In this document: positions 52,445 to 61,505 of the stretch, piece by piece
Numbering within the stretch: the stretch's first letter is position 1
How the letters are laid out: the number at the start of each line of letters is the position of its first letter
NCBI RefSeq assembly: GCF_003312875.1
Contig: NZ_CP015163.1
Location: 5,208,001-5,272,000, forward strand
Origin: Amycolatopsis albispora
GTDB lineage: Bacteria; Actinomycetota; Actinomycetes; Mycobacteriales; Pseudonocardiaceae
Reading direction: 5' to 3'
DNA length: 64,000 nt
Notes under the pieces: generated by a model
The model's input: only the letters and a program-made list of their open reading frames with translations
Told to the model about the DNA's origin: nothing
Databases searched by the model: none
Translations under genes and position numbers: made by a program

Positions 52445-54313
52445 TTAGGCGAGGCGGTGTTGGAGGTCTTCGAGTTCGTCGAGCAGGGCGTGAGGGAGTT
52501 TGTCGCCGATGGTGGCGAGCCACTGCTCGATCAGGGGGATCTCGGCGCGCCATTCGTCGGGGTCGACGGTGAGCGCTGCCTGGACGTCGTCCGGTGGGGT
52601 GTCGAGGCCGTTGAGGTCGAGGGCTTCGGGTGTGGGGACGAGGCCGATGGGGGTTTCGGTGGCGGTGGCGGTGCCGTCGAGGCGGTCGATGGCCCATTTC
52701 AGGACGCGGGAGTTCTCGCTGAATCCGGGCCATAGGAACCGGCCGTCTCCACCGTTGTTTCCGGCGCGGCGGAACCAGTTGACGTAGAAGATTTTCGGCA
52801 GCTGGGTGGCGTGGGCATGGTCGCCGGTGTCGAGCCAGTGCTGGAGGTAGTCGCCAACGTGGTAGCCGACGAACGGCAGCATGGCCATCGGGTCGCGGCG
52901 TACCACCCCGACCTGCCCGGTGGCGGCGGCGGTGGTCTCGGAGGAGAGGGTGGCGCCGAGGAACACGCCGTGCTGCCAGTCGCGGGACTCGACCACGAGC
53001 GGGATGGTGGTGGCGCGGCGGCCGCCGAAGAAGATCGCCGAGATCGGCACACCCTGGGGGTCGTTCCATTCGGGTGCGGCGATGGGGCATTGCGCGATCG
53101 GGGTGCAGTAGCGAGAGTTGGGGTGGGCGGCGAGCCGGCCGCGGGCGTAGTCGGTGGTGAGGGTCCAGTCGTCGCGGGTCCAGGTGGTGAGGTGGTCGGG
53201 TGGGGCGTCGGAGTAGCCCTCCCACCACACGTCGCCGTCGTCGGTGAGCGCGACGTTGGTGTAGATGGAGTTGCCGCGGTAGAGGGTGCGCATCGCGTTG
53301 GGGTTGGTTTTCCAGCCGGTGCCGGGGGCGACGCCGAAGAACCCGGCTTCGGGGTTGGTCGCGTAGAGGCGACCGTCGTCACCGAACCGCATCCAGGCGA
53401 TGTCATCGCCCAGGGTTTCGGCCTTCCAGCCGGGGATCGATGGTTCGAGCATGGCGAGGTTGGTTTTGCCGCAGGAGCTGGGGAACGCGGCGGCGATGTA
53501 GTGGACCTTGCCCGCCGGTGAGGTGAGTTTGAGGATGAGCATGTGCTCGGCCAGCCAGCCCTCGTCGCGGGCGATGACCGACGCGATGCGCAGCGCGTAG
53601 CACTTCTTGCCCAGCAGCGCGTTGCCGCCGTAGCCGGAGCCGTAGCTCCAGATCATCCGGTCCTCGGGGAAGTGGGTGATGTACTTGGTGGTGGCGCAGG
53701 GCCAGGGCACGTCTTCCTGGCCGGGTTTGAGCGGTGCGCCGACCGAGTGCAGGCACCGCACGAACTCCGCTGCGGTGTCGGTGCCGTCCCCGAACAACGT
53801 GAGGGCTTTGCTGCCCATGCGGGTCATGATGTGCATGGAGACGACCACGTAGGGCGAGTCGGTGAGCTGCACCCCGAGTTGGGGATTCTCGGCGGTGAGC
53901 GGGCCCATGCAGAACGGGATCACATACAAGGTGCGGCCGGCCATACAACCGCGGTAGTGCTCGGTCATGACGATCGTCATGTCGAGCGGGTCCATCCAGT
54001 TGTTGGTGGGTCCCGCGTCGGCCTCGTTCTTGGAGCAGATGAAGCTGCGGTCCTCGACCCGCGCGACGTCGTCGGGGTCGGAGACGCACCAGAACGAGTT
54101 GGGTTTCTGCGACAGCCGGACGAAGGTGCCGGCCTCGACCAACTGGTCGGTAAGCGTCTGCCACTCCTCACGGGAGCCGTCGCACCACACCACCCGTTCG
54201 GGGGTGGTCAGCGCGGCGGTCTCGCGGACCCAGTCCAGCAGTGGCTGATGGGTGGTCGGCGCCTGGTCCAGGCCGGGGATGGTGCCCGCGCTTGTCGGGG
54301 TCATGAGGGTCAT
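52445..54313 (-). CDS. pckG: Phosphoenolpyruvate carboxykinase (GTP)
   Basis: 622 residues from ATG 54313 with AAGGAGA upstream. GTP-type PEPCK motifs: the kinase P-loop [35 protein letters not shown] near the N-terminus, [16 protein letters not shown], and [20 protein letters not shown] with the guanine/Arg site. It interconverts oxaloacetate and PEP at the head of gluconeogenesis and is full length for the class. The malic-enzyme-like gene is 26 bp upstream, suggesting a shared C3/C4 node function. Confidence 0.97.
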   Translation of the reverse strand: MTLMTPTSAGTIPGLDQAPTTHQPLLDWVRETAALTTPERVVWCDGSREEWQTLTDQLVEAGTFVRLSQKPNSFWCVSDPDDVARVEDRSFICSKNEADAGPTNNWMDPLDMTIVMTEHYRGCMAGRTLYVIPFCMGPLTAENPQLGVQLTDSPYVVVSMHIMTRMGSKALTLFGDGTDTAAEFVRCLHSVGAPLKPGQEDVPWPCATTKYITHFPEDRMIWSYGSGYGGNALLGKKCYALRIASVIARDEGWLAEHMLILKLTSPAGKVHYIAAAFPSSCGKTNLAMLEPSIPGWKAETLGDDIAWMRFGDDGRLYATNPEAGFFGVAPGTGWKTNPNAMRTLYRGNSIYTNVALTDDGDVWWEGYSDAPPDHLTTWTRDDWTLTTDYARGRLAAHPNSRYCTPIAQCPIAAPEWNDPQGVPISAIFFGGRRATTIPLVVESRDWQHGVFLGATLSSETTAAATGQVGVVRRDPMAMLPFVGYHVGDYLQHWLDTGDHAHATQLPKIFYVNWFRRAGNNGGDGRFLWPGFSENSRVLKWAIDRLDGTATATETPIGLVPTPEALDLNGLDTPPDDVQAALTVDPDEWRAEIPLIEQWLATIGDKLPHALLDELEDLQHRLA

Positions 54314-54339
54314 CGGGTCTCCTTGCGGGTGGCCGGGCG

Positions 54340-55236
54340 TTAGCGGGCGGATCGGCCGGAACGGGAGGTGCGTGGGTGCGGGACGCGCGCATCCAGGGCC
54401 TGGGTCGCGGCGTCGGCGACCCGGTCGGCGAGGTCCCGGTTGGGCACCTGGGGTAGTTGCTGGTGCGAGGGGGTGGCCATCACCAGCGCCAACGCGCAGG
54501 CCAGATGAACCTCGACGTCCAGGGCGATGGTGCGCGCCGCGTCGGGGGCCTGGATGATCGCGCGGACCAGGCCGGGGAGCGCGAGCAGCGGGTCACGCTC
54601 GGCGTCAGGCGCGATCACCGCTGGCTCGCCGAGGTCGGCTGTCGTGTGCTCGTGGGTGGGCCATACGCCGAGCAGGTCGATCACCGCGTCGACGCCTTCG
54701 GCGACCCGGCGCAGCGGGAACGCGACCGCGTCCTGGTGTTTCCAGGTGGTGATGTCGCCGATCCCGGCGGCCACCAGCAACCGGCACAGCATCGGCAGGG
54801 TGTCCGCGCCGGCGATCACGACCCGGCTGGCTCGGGGGGCCCGACCGCGGCGGGGCAGGCTGGTCAGCAGCGCCGCGGTGACCGCGATCGCGGCGATGTC
54901 CCGCTCGGCGAGCACCGGCGTCGGATCGGCCGGGTCTCCCAGGTGGAGTGTGTCCGCGGTGCGCGCGCCGGTGAGGACGACCGCACCGGCCTCGGCCGGC
55001 AACGGGACATGCTCCGGCTGGTCCAGCCGCTGGTTCTGATCGAGCAGGATCACCTGGCTCGGCAGACCGGCCAGGTCGTGGATCAGTGCCGCGTACCGGT
55101 GGGCCTGCGCCGCGGTGGTGGGGTCGCCGACGACCGCGACGACCCGGCCGGTGCCGCGCTGCTCGGTCCGGTCGGTGCCAGCGTCGGTGCCGGAGGTCGT
55201 GGTCGTGTCGTGGTCGGGCAGGTGCTGGGTGGTCAT
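54340..55236 (-). CDS. Malic-enzyme-like NAD-binding protein
   Basis: 298 residues from ATG 55236, overlapping the ArsR stop (ATGA). A short domain ([20 protein letters not shown]) leads to a Rossmann-like half with [56 protein letters not shown] and [20 protein letters not shown], resembling the NAD-binding part of bacterial malic enzymes. The metal/catalytic N-terminal part is not seen, so it is either a divergent malate enzyme or a regulator-like homologue. Placement between ArsR and pckG supports a role at the malate/oxaloacetate node. Confidence 0.55.
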   Translation of the reverse strand: MTTQHLPDHDTTTTSGTDAGTDRTEQRGTGRVVAVVGDPTTAAQAHRYAALIHDLAGLPSQVILLDQNQRLDQPEHVPLPAEAGAVVLTGARTADTLHLGDPADPTPVLAERDIAAIAVTAALLTSLPRRGRAPRASRVVIAGADTLPMLCRLLVAAGIGDITTWKHQDAVAFPLRRVAEGVDAVIDLLGVWPTHEHTTADLGEPAVIAPDAERDPLLALPGLVRAIIQAPDAARTIALDVEVHLACALALVMATPSHQQLPQVPNRDLADRVADAATQALDARVPHPRTSRSGRSAR

Positions 55237-55568
55237 GAGGCACGCTCCGTGCGCAGTTCGGCCAGCAGCTGCCGCTGGCCGAGGGACAGGTGGGTCAGGA
55301 TCTGACGCGCGGTGGCCAGCAGTCCGGTCACCTCGCCGGCGGCGAGCGTGTACTCGACGGTGTTGCCGTCGCGCCGGGCGATAACCAGGCCGGTGCCGCG
55401 CAACACGGTCAGGTGCCGGGACAGCCCCGAAGCCTCGACCGCGAGCGCGTCCAGCAGTTGGCGCACCGTCTGGGGGCCGTCGTCCAGCAGTTCGAGCACC
55501 CGAATGCGGACTGGGTGGCCCAGCGCGCGGAACAGCTCGGATTTCGCCTGGTACAACGGCACGTCCAT
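55233..55568 (-). CDS. ArsR-family regulator (Rv0081-like)
   Basis: 111 residues from ATG 55568, preferred to GTG 55598 because GGAGG is nine bases upstream. Winged HTH: LFRALGHPVRIRVLELLDDG, then TVRQLLDALAVEASGLSRHL and LVIARRDGNTVEYTL. There are no metal-binding Cys in the usual ArsR positions. This matches Rv0081, the hypoxia-linked regulator that in mycobacteria heads the Rv0082-Rv0087 operon. Here the same complex is encoded nearby on the same strand, so control of that operon and of pckG is likely. Confidence 0.8.
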   Translation of the reverse strand: MDVPLYQAKSELFRALGHPVRIRVLELLDDGPQTVRQLLDALAVEASGLSRHLTVLRGTGLVIARRDGNTVEYTLAAGEVTGLLATARQILTHLSLGQRQLLAELRTERAS

Positions 55569-55600
55569 GCCCAGGCCTCCGGGGCTCACGTTCACCAATG

Positions 55601-55807
55601 TCAGCTGGCGAGGGACACGGAGTCCAGCAGGGTCGGGTCGACCCAGGTGCCGGTGTCGATGCCGTGCCGCGCGCCCAGGTCCAGCAGGTCCTGGATCCGT
55701 GCGCCGTGCAGGTGGGACTCGTACTCAAGCCCGGCTCGCTGGGCGGCCGCCAGCTTCTGCTGGACGTCGCTGACCTGACTGCGCAGGGTGGTCTCGAAAA
55801 CCTTCAT
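55601..55807 (-). CDS. Small helical hypothetical protein
   Basis: 68 residues from ATG 55807 behind GGAAGGTGGGG. It is a coiled-coil-like helix (ETTLRSQVSDVQQKLAAAQR) with HLHGARIQDLLDLGARHGI after it. No family recognised. First gene of the minus-strand group containing ArsR, the malic-like gene and pckG. Confidence 0.6.
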   Translation of the reverse strand: MKVFETTLRSQVSDVQQKLAAAQRAGLEYESHLHGARIQDLLDLGARHGIDTGTWVDPTLLDSVSLAS

Positions 55808-56227
55808 CGTCCCCACCTTCCTCAACTACCGCGACGGCACACCCACGCACCGTCAACAACTCCATCATCTTCGCACTTAAAGAGTTCTGCAACTGCTGTA
55901 TCGCGCAAGACACACCGGGATGTGAGGCGGTTCACGGCCCTGGGCGACACAAGGGGGCCGATCACCGCGCGAGTCGGACTGTCAGCAGCGGAAGTCCGAG
56001 TGGGGTACGTCGACGGTGATGTCTGGGGGTTGATGTCTGGGGTTGGGAGAGTGGGCGCCGGGCCGTGATGGGACTGGTGCTCGTGCGGCCGTCAACGGTC
56101 GTGGAGCCGATAGGCTCGGATGCGCCGGGCGTCGTACTGCGGAGGGATGAGGATGATCATCGAGTTCGCCGCAGGGTCGCGCAGATTGATCGAGAAACGT
56201 CGATTCCGCCCAGTCCGCGCCTGAACG
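55808..56227. promoter_or_regulatory. Divergent intergenic region upstream of the ArsR-pckG group and the DUF5313 gene
   Basis: 420 bp with no convincing gene. A short dyad AGTT-CTGC-AACT (55883-55894) beside AT-richer CACTTAAAGAGTT may be an ArsR site or core promoter for the minus-strand group. The sequence toward 56227 is uninformative. Confidence 0.35.
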
Positions 56228-56608
56228 GTGGGCAGTATCAGGAGGCGACGACCGAATCCGTTCCTGTGGCTGTACTACCAGTACGGTGGGAGGCTGTCGA
56301 ACGCCTACCGGGCGTGGGTGCTGCATGACAGCGCCTGCCGCACCTGGTTGCTGCGGGTCGTGCTGTGCGCGCTGGTGCACCTGGCGCCGGTCATGGCCGG
56401 GCTTGCGTTGTTCCTGCGTGCCGTGCTGGGCGGGCCGTGGGCCCTCGTGCTCGGCTCGCTCCTGCTCGGCGTGCTGGTCTACCTGCGTTTTGTGCTGACG
56501 CTCGCCCAGGACAGCACCGATTCCCGGTTGACCCGCTACGGCTATCCCGCCGGCTACGGCACCGCGATACGCGCCCAGGCGGAACAGGAACGCGACACCA
56601 GGCGCTGA
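56228..56608 (+). CDS. DUF5313 family membrane protein
   Basis: 126 residues from GTG 56228. RPNPFLWLYYQYGGRLSNAY and WVLHDSACRTWLLRVVL are the family signature, followed by two membrane segments (LVHLAPVMAGLALFLRAVL and WALVLGSLLLGVLVYLRFVL) and a charged tail. Common in Actinobacteria, function unknown. The frame may begin further upstream; AGGAGG at 56238 lies inside the called gene and has no start codon at a suitable distance. Confidence 0.75.
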   Translation: MGSIRRRRPNPFLWLYYQYGGRLSNAYRAWVLHDSACRTWLLRVVLCALVHLAPVMAGLALFLRAVLGGPWALVLGSLLLGVLVYLRFVLTLAQDSTDSRLTRYGYPAGYGTAIRAQAEQERDTRR

Positions 56609-56682
56609 CGGTCCTTCTGGCCGTATCGCCTGCACCGCGTCGCCCGCTCGCCCCCCGGACATGGGCTTTGACCGCACACCGG

Positions 56683-58386
56683 TTACAGGTCGTTGCCGGC
56701 GTAGGAGAGGTTGAAGCTTTTGTTGGTCAGCGGGAAGTCGGGGACGATCGTGTCGGCGAGGGCGACGGGCAATGCGGGCCAGTTGAAGAAGCTGGGGTCG
56801 ACGATCTTGACGCGGGACAGGGTGCCGTCGGAGGCGAGTTCGACGCGGTGCACGATCGTGCCTCGCCAGCCCTCCACGATGCCAACCCCTGAACGGCCCC
56901 CCAATCGCCCGGTGACGGAGCCGGTCGTTGGTGCGCCCGGTGCCGTCGCGCGCTCGTCGCCGAGCGAGCCGTCGAGCGTTTCCGCGAGGTGGGTGATCCG
57001 GTTGAGGGAGTGGGAGATTTCCTCGGCGCGGACCAGGAACCGGGACAGCACGTCCCCGTCGGTGCGGGTGTGCTCGGCGCGCGGATGATCCTCGGTCAGG
57101 GTGGGGTGGTCGTGGCGGGCGTCGAGGGCCAGGCCGCTGGCGCGGGCGACATAGCCGAGGGTGCCCAGGTCGCTGGCCTGCTGGCGGGTGAGGACGGCGG
57201 TGCCGGTGAACCGGTCGGCGACGACGGTATTGGTCAGGGCCAGGGTGACGATCTCGGCGATGTCCTCGCCGATCGCGGCGAGCCGGTCGAGGTCGAGCAG
57301 CGCGGTGAGGCGGGCGCCGCCGGGCTGGATCGCGCCGCGCAGCAAGCGATGGCCGGTGACCTCGTCGTTGATCCGCAACAGCTGTTCGCGTACGCGCTGA
57401 GCGTGGGTGTTGAGGATGCCATAGCCGACGTCGTTGCACAGCGCGCCGATGTCGGTGATGTGGTTGTAAAGCCGTTCCAGTTCCAGCAGGATCCCACGGA
57501 TCCGGTGGGTGTCCGCCGGGATGGTGAGGCCCAGGGCGTCTTCGATGGCGTGGCAGAAGGCGAGGGTGTGTCCGACGGTGGTGTCACCGCTGATGCGTTC
57601 GGCCAGTTCGATGCCCTGGTCGGGGCGGCGACCATGGAACAGCTTCTCGATTCCTTTGTGGACGAACCAGAGGCGGGCTTTGAGGTTGAGGATGGTTTCG
57701 CCGACCACAGAGAACCGAAAGTGGCCGGGTTCGATCATGCCGGCGTGCACCGGTCCGACCGGGATCTCATACACACCCGGTCCCTCGACGGTACGGAACG
57801 GGTATGGGCCGTCGACGTCACCGAAGGGGGGCGGGTCACCCGCGTCAGCGAGCATCGGGTGCCAGCCGGTGGGCCAGTGGAAGTGGCGCACCAGCCGCTG
57901 CGGTAATGGGTGGTCGGTCGGGGTGATGCCGAACAGGTCGTGCATCTCCCGTTCGAAGCGCCCGGCGGGGAAGGACAGGGCGGCCAGGCTCGGCACCCGC
58001 GGGTCCGAGGCGTCGAGGGGGACATGGAGTTCGACCCGACGATCCGGGATGGCGCCGGTGGCACCGCCGGTGGCGGGGGCGGTGAACAGGTACACCGCCC
58101 GCAGCCGGCCACCGCCACGATCAGCGCCCGTGTCGACGTTGACGTTGGCTGCCCCGTCGATGTCGTGGTGGCCGGCGACGAGGGCGACCCGGTATCCCTG
58201 TGCCAGCAACGACTCCGCCCGCCCGGGCAACTCGTCCGCGGTCAGGGGCAGCGCGGTCCGGCGGTCCCCAACCGGCTCGCCCGGCACCGGCACGTCCTCC
58301 TCCGACCGAGGTTCGGACCGGCTGTCGGCACCGTCCGGGGATGTCGGGTCCTGGGATGGTGTGTCCTGGGGTGTGTTGGGGGTCAT
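56683..58386 (-). CDS. hycE: HycE-like large subunit (fused NuoC-NuoD type) without NiFe ligands
   Basis: 567 residues from ATG 58386. A NuoC-like domain (SFPAGRFEREMHDLFGITPT, HFHWPTGWHPML) precedes the NuoD-like/hydrogenase large-subunit domain (GPVHAGMIEPGHFRFSVVGE, FVHKGIEKLFHGR). At the L1 position, where hydrogenases have CxxC, the sequence reads AERISGDTTVGHTLAF (263 onward). At the L2 position it ends IVDPSFFNWPALPVALAD with no CxxC. It cannot bind a NiFe centre in the usual way. It corresponds to Rv0087 and most likely serves a quinone-like or unknown redox reaction within an Ehr-type complex. Confidence 0.85.
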   Translation of the reverse strand: MTPNTPQDTPSQDPTSPDGADSRSEPRSEEDVPVPGEPVGDRRTALPLTADELPGRAESLLAQGYRVALVAGHHDIDGAANVNVDTGADRGGGRLRAVYLFTAPATGGATGAIPDRRVELHVPLDASDPRVPSLAALSFPAGRFEREMHDLFGITPTDHPLPQRLVRHFHWPTGWHPMLADAGDPPPFGDVDGPYPFRTVEGPGVYEIPVGPVHAGMIEPGHFRFSVVGETILNLKARLWFVHKGIEKLFHGRRPDQGIELAERISGDTTVGHTLAFCHAIEDALGLTIPADTHRIRGILLELERLYNHITDIGALCNDVGYGILNTHAQRVREQLLRINDEVTGHRLLRGAIQPGGARLTALLDLDRLAAIGEDIAEIVTLALTNTVVADRFTGTAVLTRQQASDLGTLGYVARASGLALDARHDHPTLTEDHPRAEHTRTDGDVLSRFLVRAEEISHSLNRITHLAETLDGSLGDERATAPGAPTTGSVTGRLGGRSGVGIVEGWRGTIVHRVELASDGTLSRVKIVDPSFFNWPALPVALADTIVPDFPLTNKSFNLSYAGNDL

Positions 58387-59885
58387 TGCGGTCCCAGCAG
58401 GGTGTCGGCGGCGGCGTGCAGCAGGGAGGACAGTGGCCCGGCGGTGATGCCCAGCACCGCGCAGACCGCCAACCCGGCCCCGAGCGCGAGGGCGGTGGAA
58501 GCAGGGAGCCGGCGTGGTGCGATGGCCGCACCCGGCCCTTCAGTTGGTTCTGGTGGGGTGCCGAGGAGCATGCGGCTGGTGTGGCCGACCAGGGCGGCGG
58601 CGATCACCAGCACCAACACGACGGCGAGGACCATCGCGGTGGTGGTCACCCAGCCCAGCCCGGCGGCGAACCCGGCGCGGGCTATCCCGAGTTCGCTGGC
58701 GAACAGGCTGAACGGGGGCAGTCCGAGCAGGGCGAGGACACCGAGGCCGACACTCCCGGCGAGCACCGGGTGGCCGGCGGCGAGTCCGCGGACCTTGTCG
58801 ATGCGGCTGGTGCCGGTGGCCTGGAGGATGCGGCCTGCGCCGAGGAACAGCACGGCTTTGGCCAGGCCGTGCCCGAGGATATGGAGAAGGATGGCGGCCA
58901 GGGCGAGCGGGCTGCCGATCGCGGCGCCGAGGGCGACCAGACCGAGGTGTTCGATGCTGGAGTAGGCCAGCATCCGCTTGTAGTCCCGTTGTGCCACCAG
59001 GAGTGTGGCCGCGAGGAGCAGGGACGCGATGGCCATCACGATCAGCACGGTGCGGGCGAACTCGGGGCCGAGGGCGGCGTCGGCGATCACTTTGACGCGC
59101 AGGATGGCGTAGAACGCGACCGACAGCAGCACCCCGGACATGAGCGCGGAGACCGGGGCGGGGGCTTGGGAGTGGGCATCCGGTAGCCAGGCGTGCAGGG
59201 GTGCGAGCCCGGCTTTGGTGCCGAACCCGAGGATCAGCAACGCGACCGCGATCCGAGTGACTGCGGGGTCCAGGTGGTGCGCGTTCGCCGCGAGTGCCGC
59301 GAGATCGAGGCCGCCCGTGCCGGGTGCCTGCTGGGAGGCGTAGTTGAGCAGGATGGCGCCCAGCAGCGCGAGCGCGATCCCGGCCGAGCAGATCACCACG
59401 TACTTCCACGCCGCTTCCACGGCGGCGCGGGTGCGGCGTTGGCCGACGAGGAACGCGGTCACGATGGTCGTGGCCTCGATCGCGACCCACACCACCCCCA
59501 GGTTCGCCGCGAGCACCGCCAAGGCCATGGCGGCCAGGAACAGCTGGACCAGCACACTGTGCCACCGCGCGGTCCGCGCGGTGGCCCGCCCGGCGGCGAT
59601 CTCGGCGGTCAGGTAGGCGGGGGTGGCGGTGGTGGCGAGCAGGGCGACCGCGCCGATCACGATGAGCATGAACGCCGACACCGCGTCCACCCGCAACAAA
59701 CCCCCGACCGCGGTGTGTGGCCCGGAACCGACCACGGAGACCGCCACGGTGATCGCGGACGCCAACATCAGCGCGGCGCTGGCCGCGCTGACCCACGCGG
59801 TGGCCGGGCGCCACCCCAGCACGGCGTAGATCAGCGCGCCGAGGGCGGGAACGGCGAGCGGGGCGAGCAGGAACAGGGTGGTCAT
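58383..59885 (-). CDS. hycQ: Antiporter-like membrane subunit (HycQ/HyfF type)
   Basis: 500 residues, about 13-14 membrane helices, starting at ATG 59885 (overlap TGATG with the preceding stop). Proton-pump signatures of the Nuo L/M/N, Mrp family are present: GVVWVAIEATTIVTAFLVG (Glu in helix 5), FGTKAGLAPLHAWLPDAHSQ (Lys in helix 7), RMLAYSSIEHLGLVALG and a conserved helix 12 segment. It probably moves protons or sodium in the complex. Matches Rv0086. Confidence 0.87.
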   Translation of the reverse strand: MTTLFLLAPLAVPALGALIYAVLGWRPATAWVSAASAALMLASAITVAVSVVGSGPHTAVGGLLRVDAVSAFMLIVIGAVALLATTATPAYLTAEIAAGRATARTARWHSVLVQLFLAAMALAVLAANLGVVWVAIEATTIVTAFLVGQRRTRAAVEAAWKYVVICSAGIALALLGAILLNYASQQAPGTGGLDLAALAANAHHLDPAVTRIAVALLILGFGTKAGLAPLHAWLPDAHSQAPAPVSALMSGVLLSVAFYAILRVKVIADAALGPEFARTVLIVMAIASLLLAATLLVAQRDYKRMLAYSSIEHLGLVALGAAIGSPLALAAILLHILGHGLAKAVLFLGAGRILQATGTSRIDKVRGLAAGHPVLAGSVGLGVLALLGLPPFSLFASELGIARAGFAAGLGWVTTTAMVLAVVLVLVIAAALVGHTSRMLLGTPPEPTEGPGAAIAPRRLPASTALALGAGLAVCAVLGITAGPLSSLLHAAADTLLGPQ

Positions 59886-60547
59886 CAGTCGTGTAGCTCC
59901 CGCAGTTCGTCCAGGTCGGTGTCGCCGAAGGTCTCCCGCATCCGAGTGGTGAGGATCTGCAGCACCAGCACCGCGAGCAGTACGTCCAGCGACACGCCGA
60001 GTTCGACGATCAGGCCGACGCCGGAGGTGGTGAGGAACCCGATTGCGGTGATCCCGTTGTCCATCAGCAGGAACCCGACCAGTTGGGACAGGGCGCGGCG
60101 GCGGGTGACCAGTACGAAGAACCCGATCAGCACCACGGTCACGCCGACCGGGATCGCGGCGGTCACCGGCGACGGGGCCAGCTCCACTAGCGGCCGGGAC
60201 GCCGCGTACGCCAACAGGGTGAGCACGGCGGCGGCCAGCAGCGAGGAAGCGACGTTCACTACGGGGCGGGTTTCCCGCTGCGTCTCACCAGCGCTGGCCA
60301 GCGCCCGCCGCAGCAGGTAAGGGAGCATCCCTGCGCGCAGCGCCAGCACCCCGGCCGCGACCGCCCACAACTCCCCGGAGCCCTCGCGTGCGGCCAGCAC
60401 CGCGACCAGCGCGGCGAGCGCGACCCCCTGCAGCGCGAACACCCGGATGATCACGGCCAGTTCGCGGCGCCACAGCACCAACACCGCGGTCAACAACAAG
60501 GCCCCGCAGGCGAGGTCCAGGAGCTGGACGAACAGTGTCTCGCTCAT
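59885..60547 (-). CDS. hycP: HyfE/HycP-type small membrane subunit
   Basis: 220 residues from ATG 60547; a longer frame upstream overlaps hycD. About seven membrane helices, with IRVFALQGVALAALVAVLAA near the N-terminus and QLVGFLLMDNGITAIGFLTT later, the HyfE/NuoK-like pattern. An acidic Glu lies in the last helices (VGLIVELGVSLDVLLAVLVL). Matches Rv0085. Confidence 0.85.
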   Translation of the reverse strand: MSETLFVQLLDLACGALLLTAVLVLWRRELAVIIRVFALQGVALAALVAVLAAREGSGELWAVAAGVLALRAGMLPYLLRRALASAGETQRETRPVVNVASSLLAAAVLTLLAYAASRPLVELAPSPVTAAIPVGVTVVLIGFFVLVTRRRALSQLVGFLLMDNGITAIGFLTTSGVGLIVELGVSLDVLLAVLVLQILTTRMRETFGDTDLDELRELHD

Positions 60548-60557
60548 CGGTTCTCTT

Positions 60558-61505
60558 TCAGGCCAGGAAGAATGACGCGCCGACGGCCAGCAGCGCGAGC
60601 AGGAACGACCCGGCCAGCAGTTCGGGCACCCGGAACAACCGCAGCTTGGCCAGGAACACCTCGCCCGCCGCCAGCAGCGCCCCGAGCACGCCGATCTTGA
60701 CCACCAGCGCCACCACCCCGACCAACAGGGCGAGCGGCGCCGCGGTGGTAGCGACACCCCAGGGCAGGAACAAGTTCGCCAGCAACCCGAGGAACACCGA
60801 CAGCCGCATCGCCGACGCCAGCTCGACCAGGGCGAGGTCGGGGCCGGCGTACTCGAGGATCATCGCCTCGTGCACCATCGTTAGCTCCAGATGGGTGGAT
60901 GGGTTGTCCACCGGCAACCGCCCGGTCTCGGCGATGATCACCACGATCAGGGCGACCGCGGCGAGCAGGCTGGCCGGGGAGATCACCCGCCCGGGGTCGT
61001 GCACCGTGGCCGAGACGATCGCGGCGAGGTTGGTCGACCCGACCCGCACCGACAACGCGAAGATCGCCACCAAAAGCGTTGGCTCCACCAGCGCGAGGAT
61101 CGTCATCTCCCGGCTGGCACCCATCCCACCGAACGCGGTCCCCGTGTCCAACCCGGCCAGCGCCAGCGCTACCGCACCCAACGCGAGCAGCGCGACCACC
61201 GCGAACAAGTCCGCCGCCGGATCTACCGCCGAGTCGGTGGTGACGAACGGCGCGACCACGGTGACCACCAGAGTGGTGGCCACCAGCACCAGCGGGGCGA
61301 CCCGGAACACCTCGCTGGTGCCGCGCGGAGTGATGCGTTCCTTGCCGAACAGTTTCCGCAGGTCCCGCCACGGCTGCATAACCCCTGCGCCGGCGCGGCC
61401 TTCCAGCCGGGCCCGCACCTGCCGCATCATCCCGACCAGCACCGGTGCCCCGGTCACGATCAACACCGGCTGCACCACCGCACCGACAATCCCAGCCATG
61501 CTCAT
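60558..61505 (-). CDS. hycD: HycD/NuoH-like membrane subunit
   Basis: 315 residues from ATG 61505, ATGA overlap with the upstream subunit; ATG 61499 is also possible. NuoH signatures: GVMQPWRDLRKLFGKERITP near the N-terminus, AETGRLPVDNPSTHLELTMV and HEAMILEYAGPDLALVELAS in the middle, where the conserved Glu residues line the channel that links the redox arm to the pump. About eight membrane helices. Matches Rv0084. Confidence 0.9.
   Translation of the reverse strand: MSMAGIVGAVVQPVLIVTGAPVLVGMMRQVRARLEGRAGAGVMQPWRDLRKLFGKERITPRGTSEVFRVAPLVLVATTLVVTVVAPFVTTDSAVDPAADLFAVVALLALGAVALALAGLDTGTAFGGMGASREMTILALVEPTLLVAIFALSVRVGSTNLAAIVSATVHDPGRVISPASLLAAVALIVVIIAETGRLPVDNPSTHLELTMVHEAMILEYAGPDLALVELASAMRLSVFLGLLANLFLPWGVATTAAPLALLVGVVALVVKIGVLGALLAAGEVFLAKLRLFRVPELLAGSFLLALLAVGASFFLA

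Noticed and set aside
55982..57439. 485-residue minus-strand frame
   Set aside because: Shadow of the HycE-like gene and the DUF5313 gene; low-complexity Arg/Pro/His composition.
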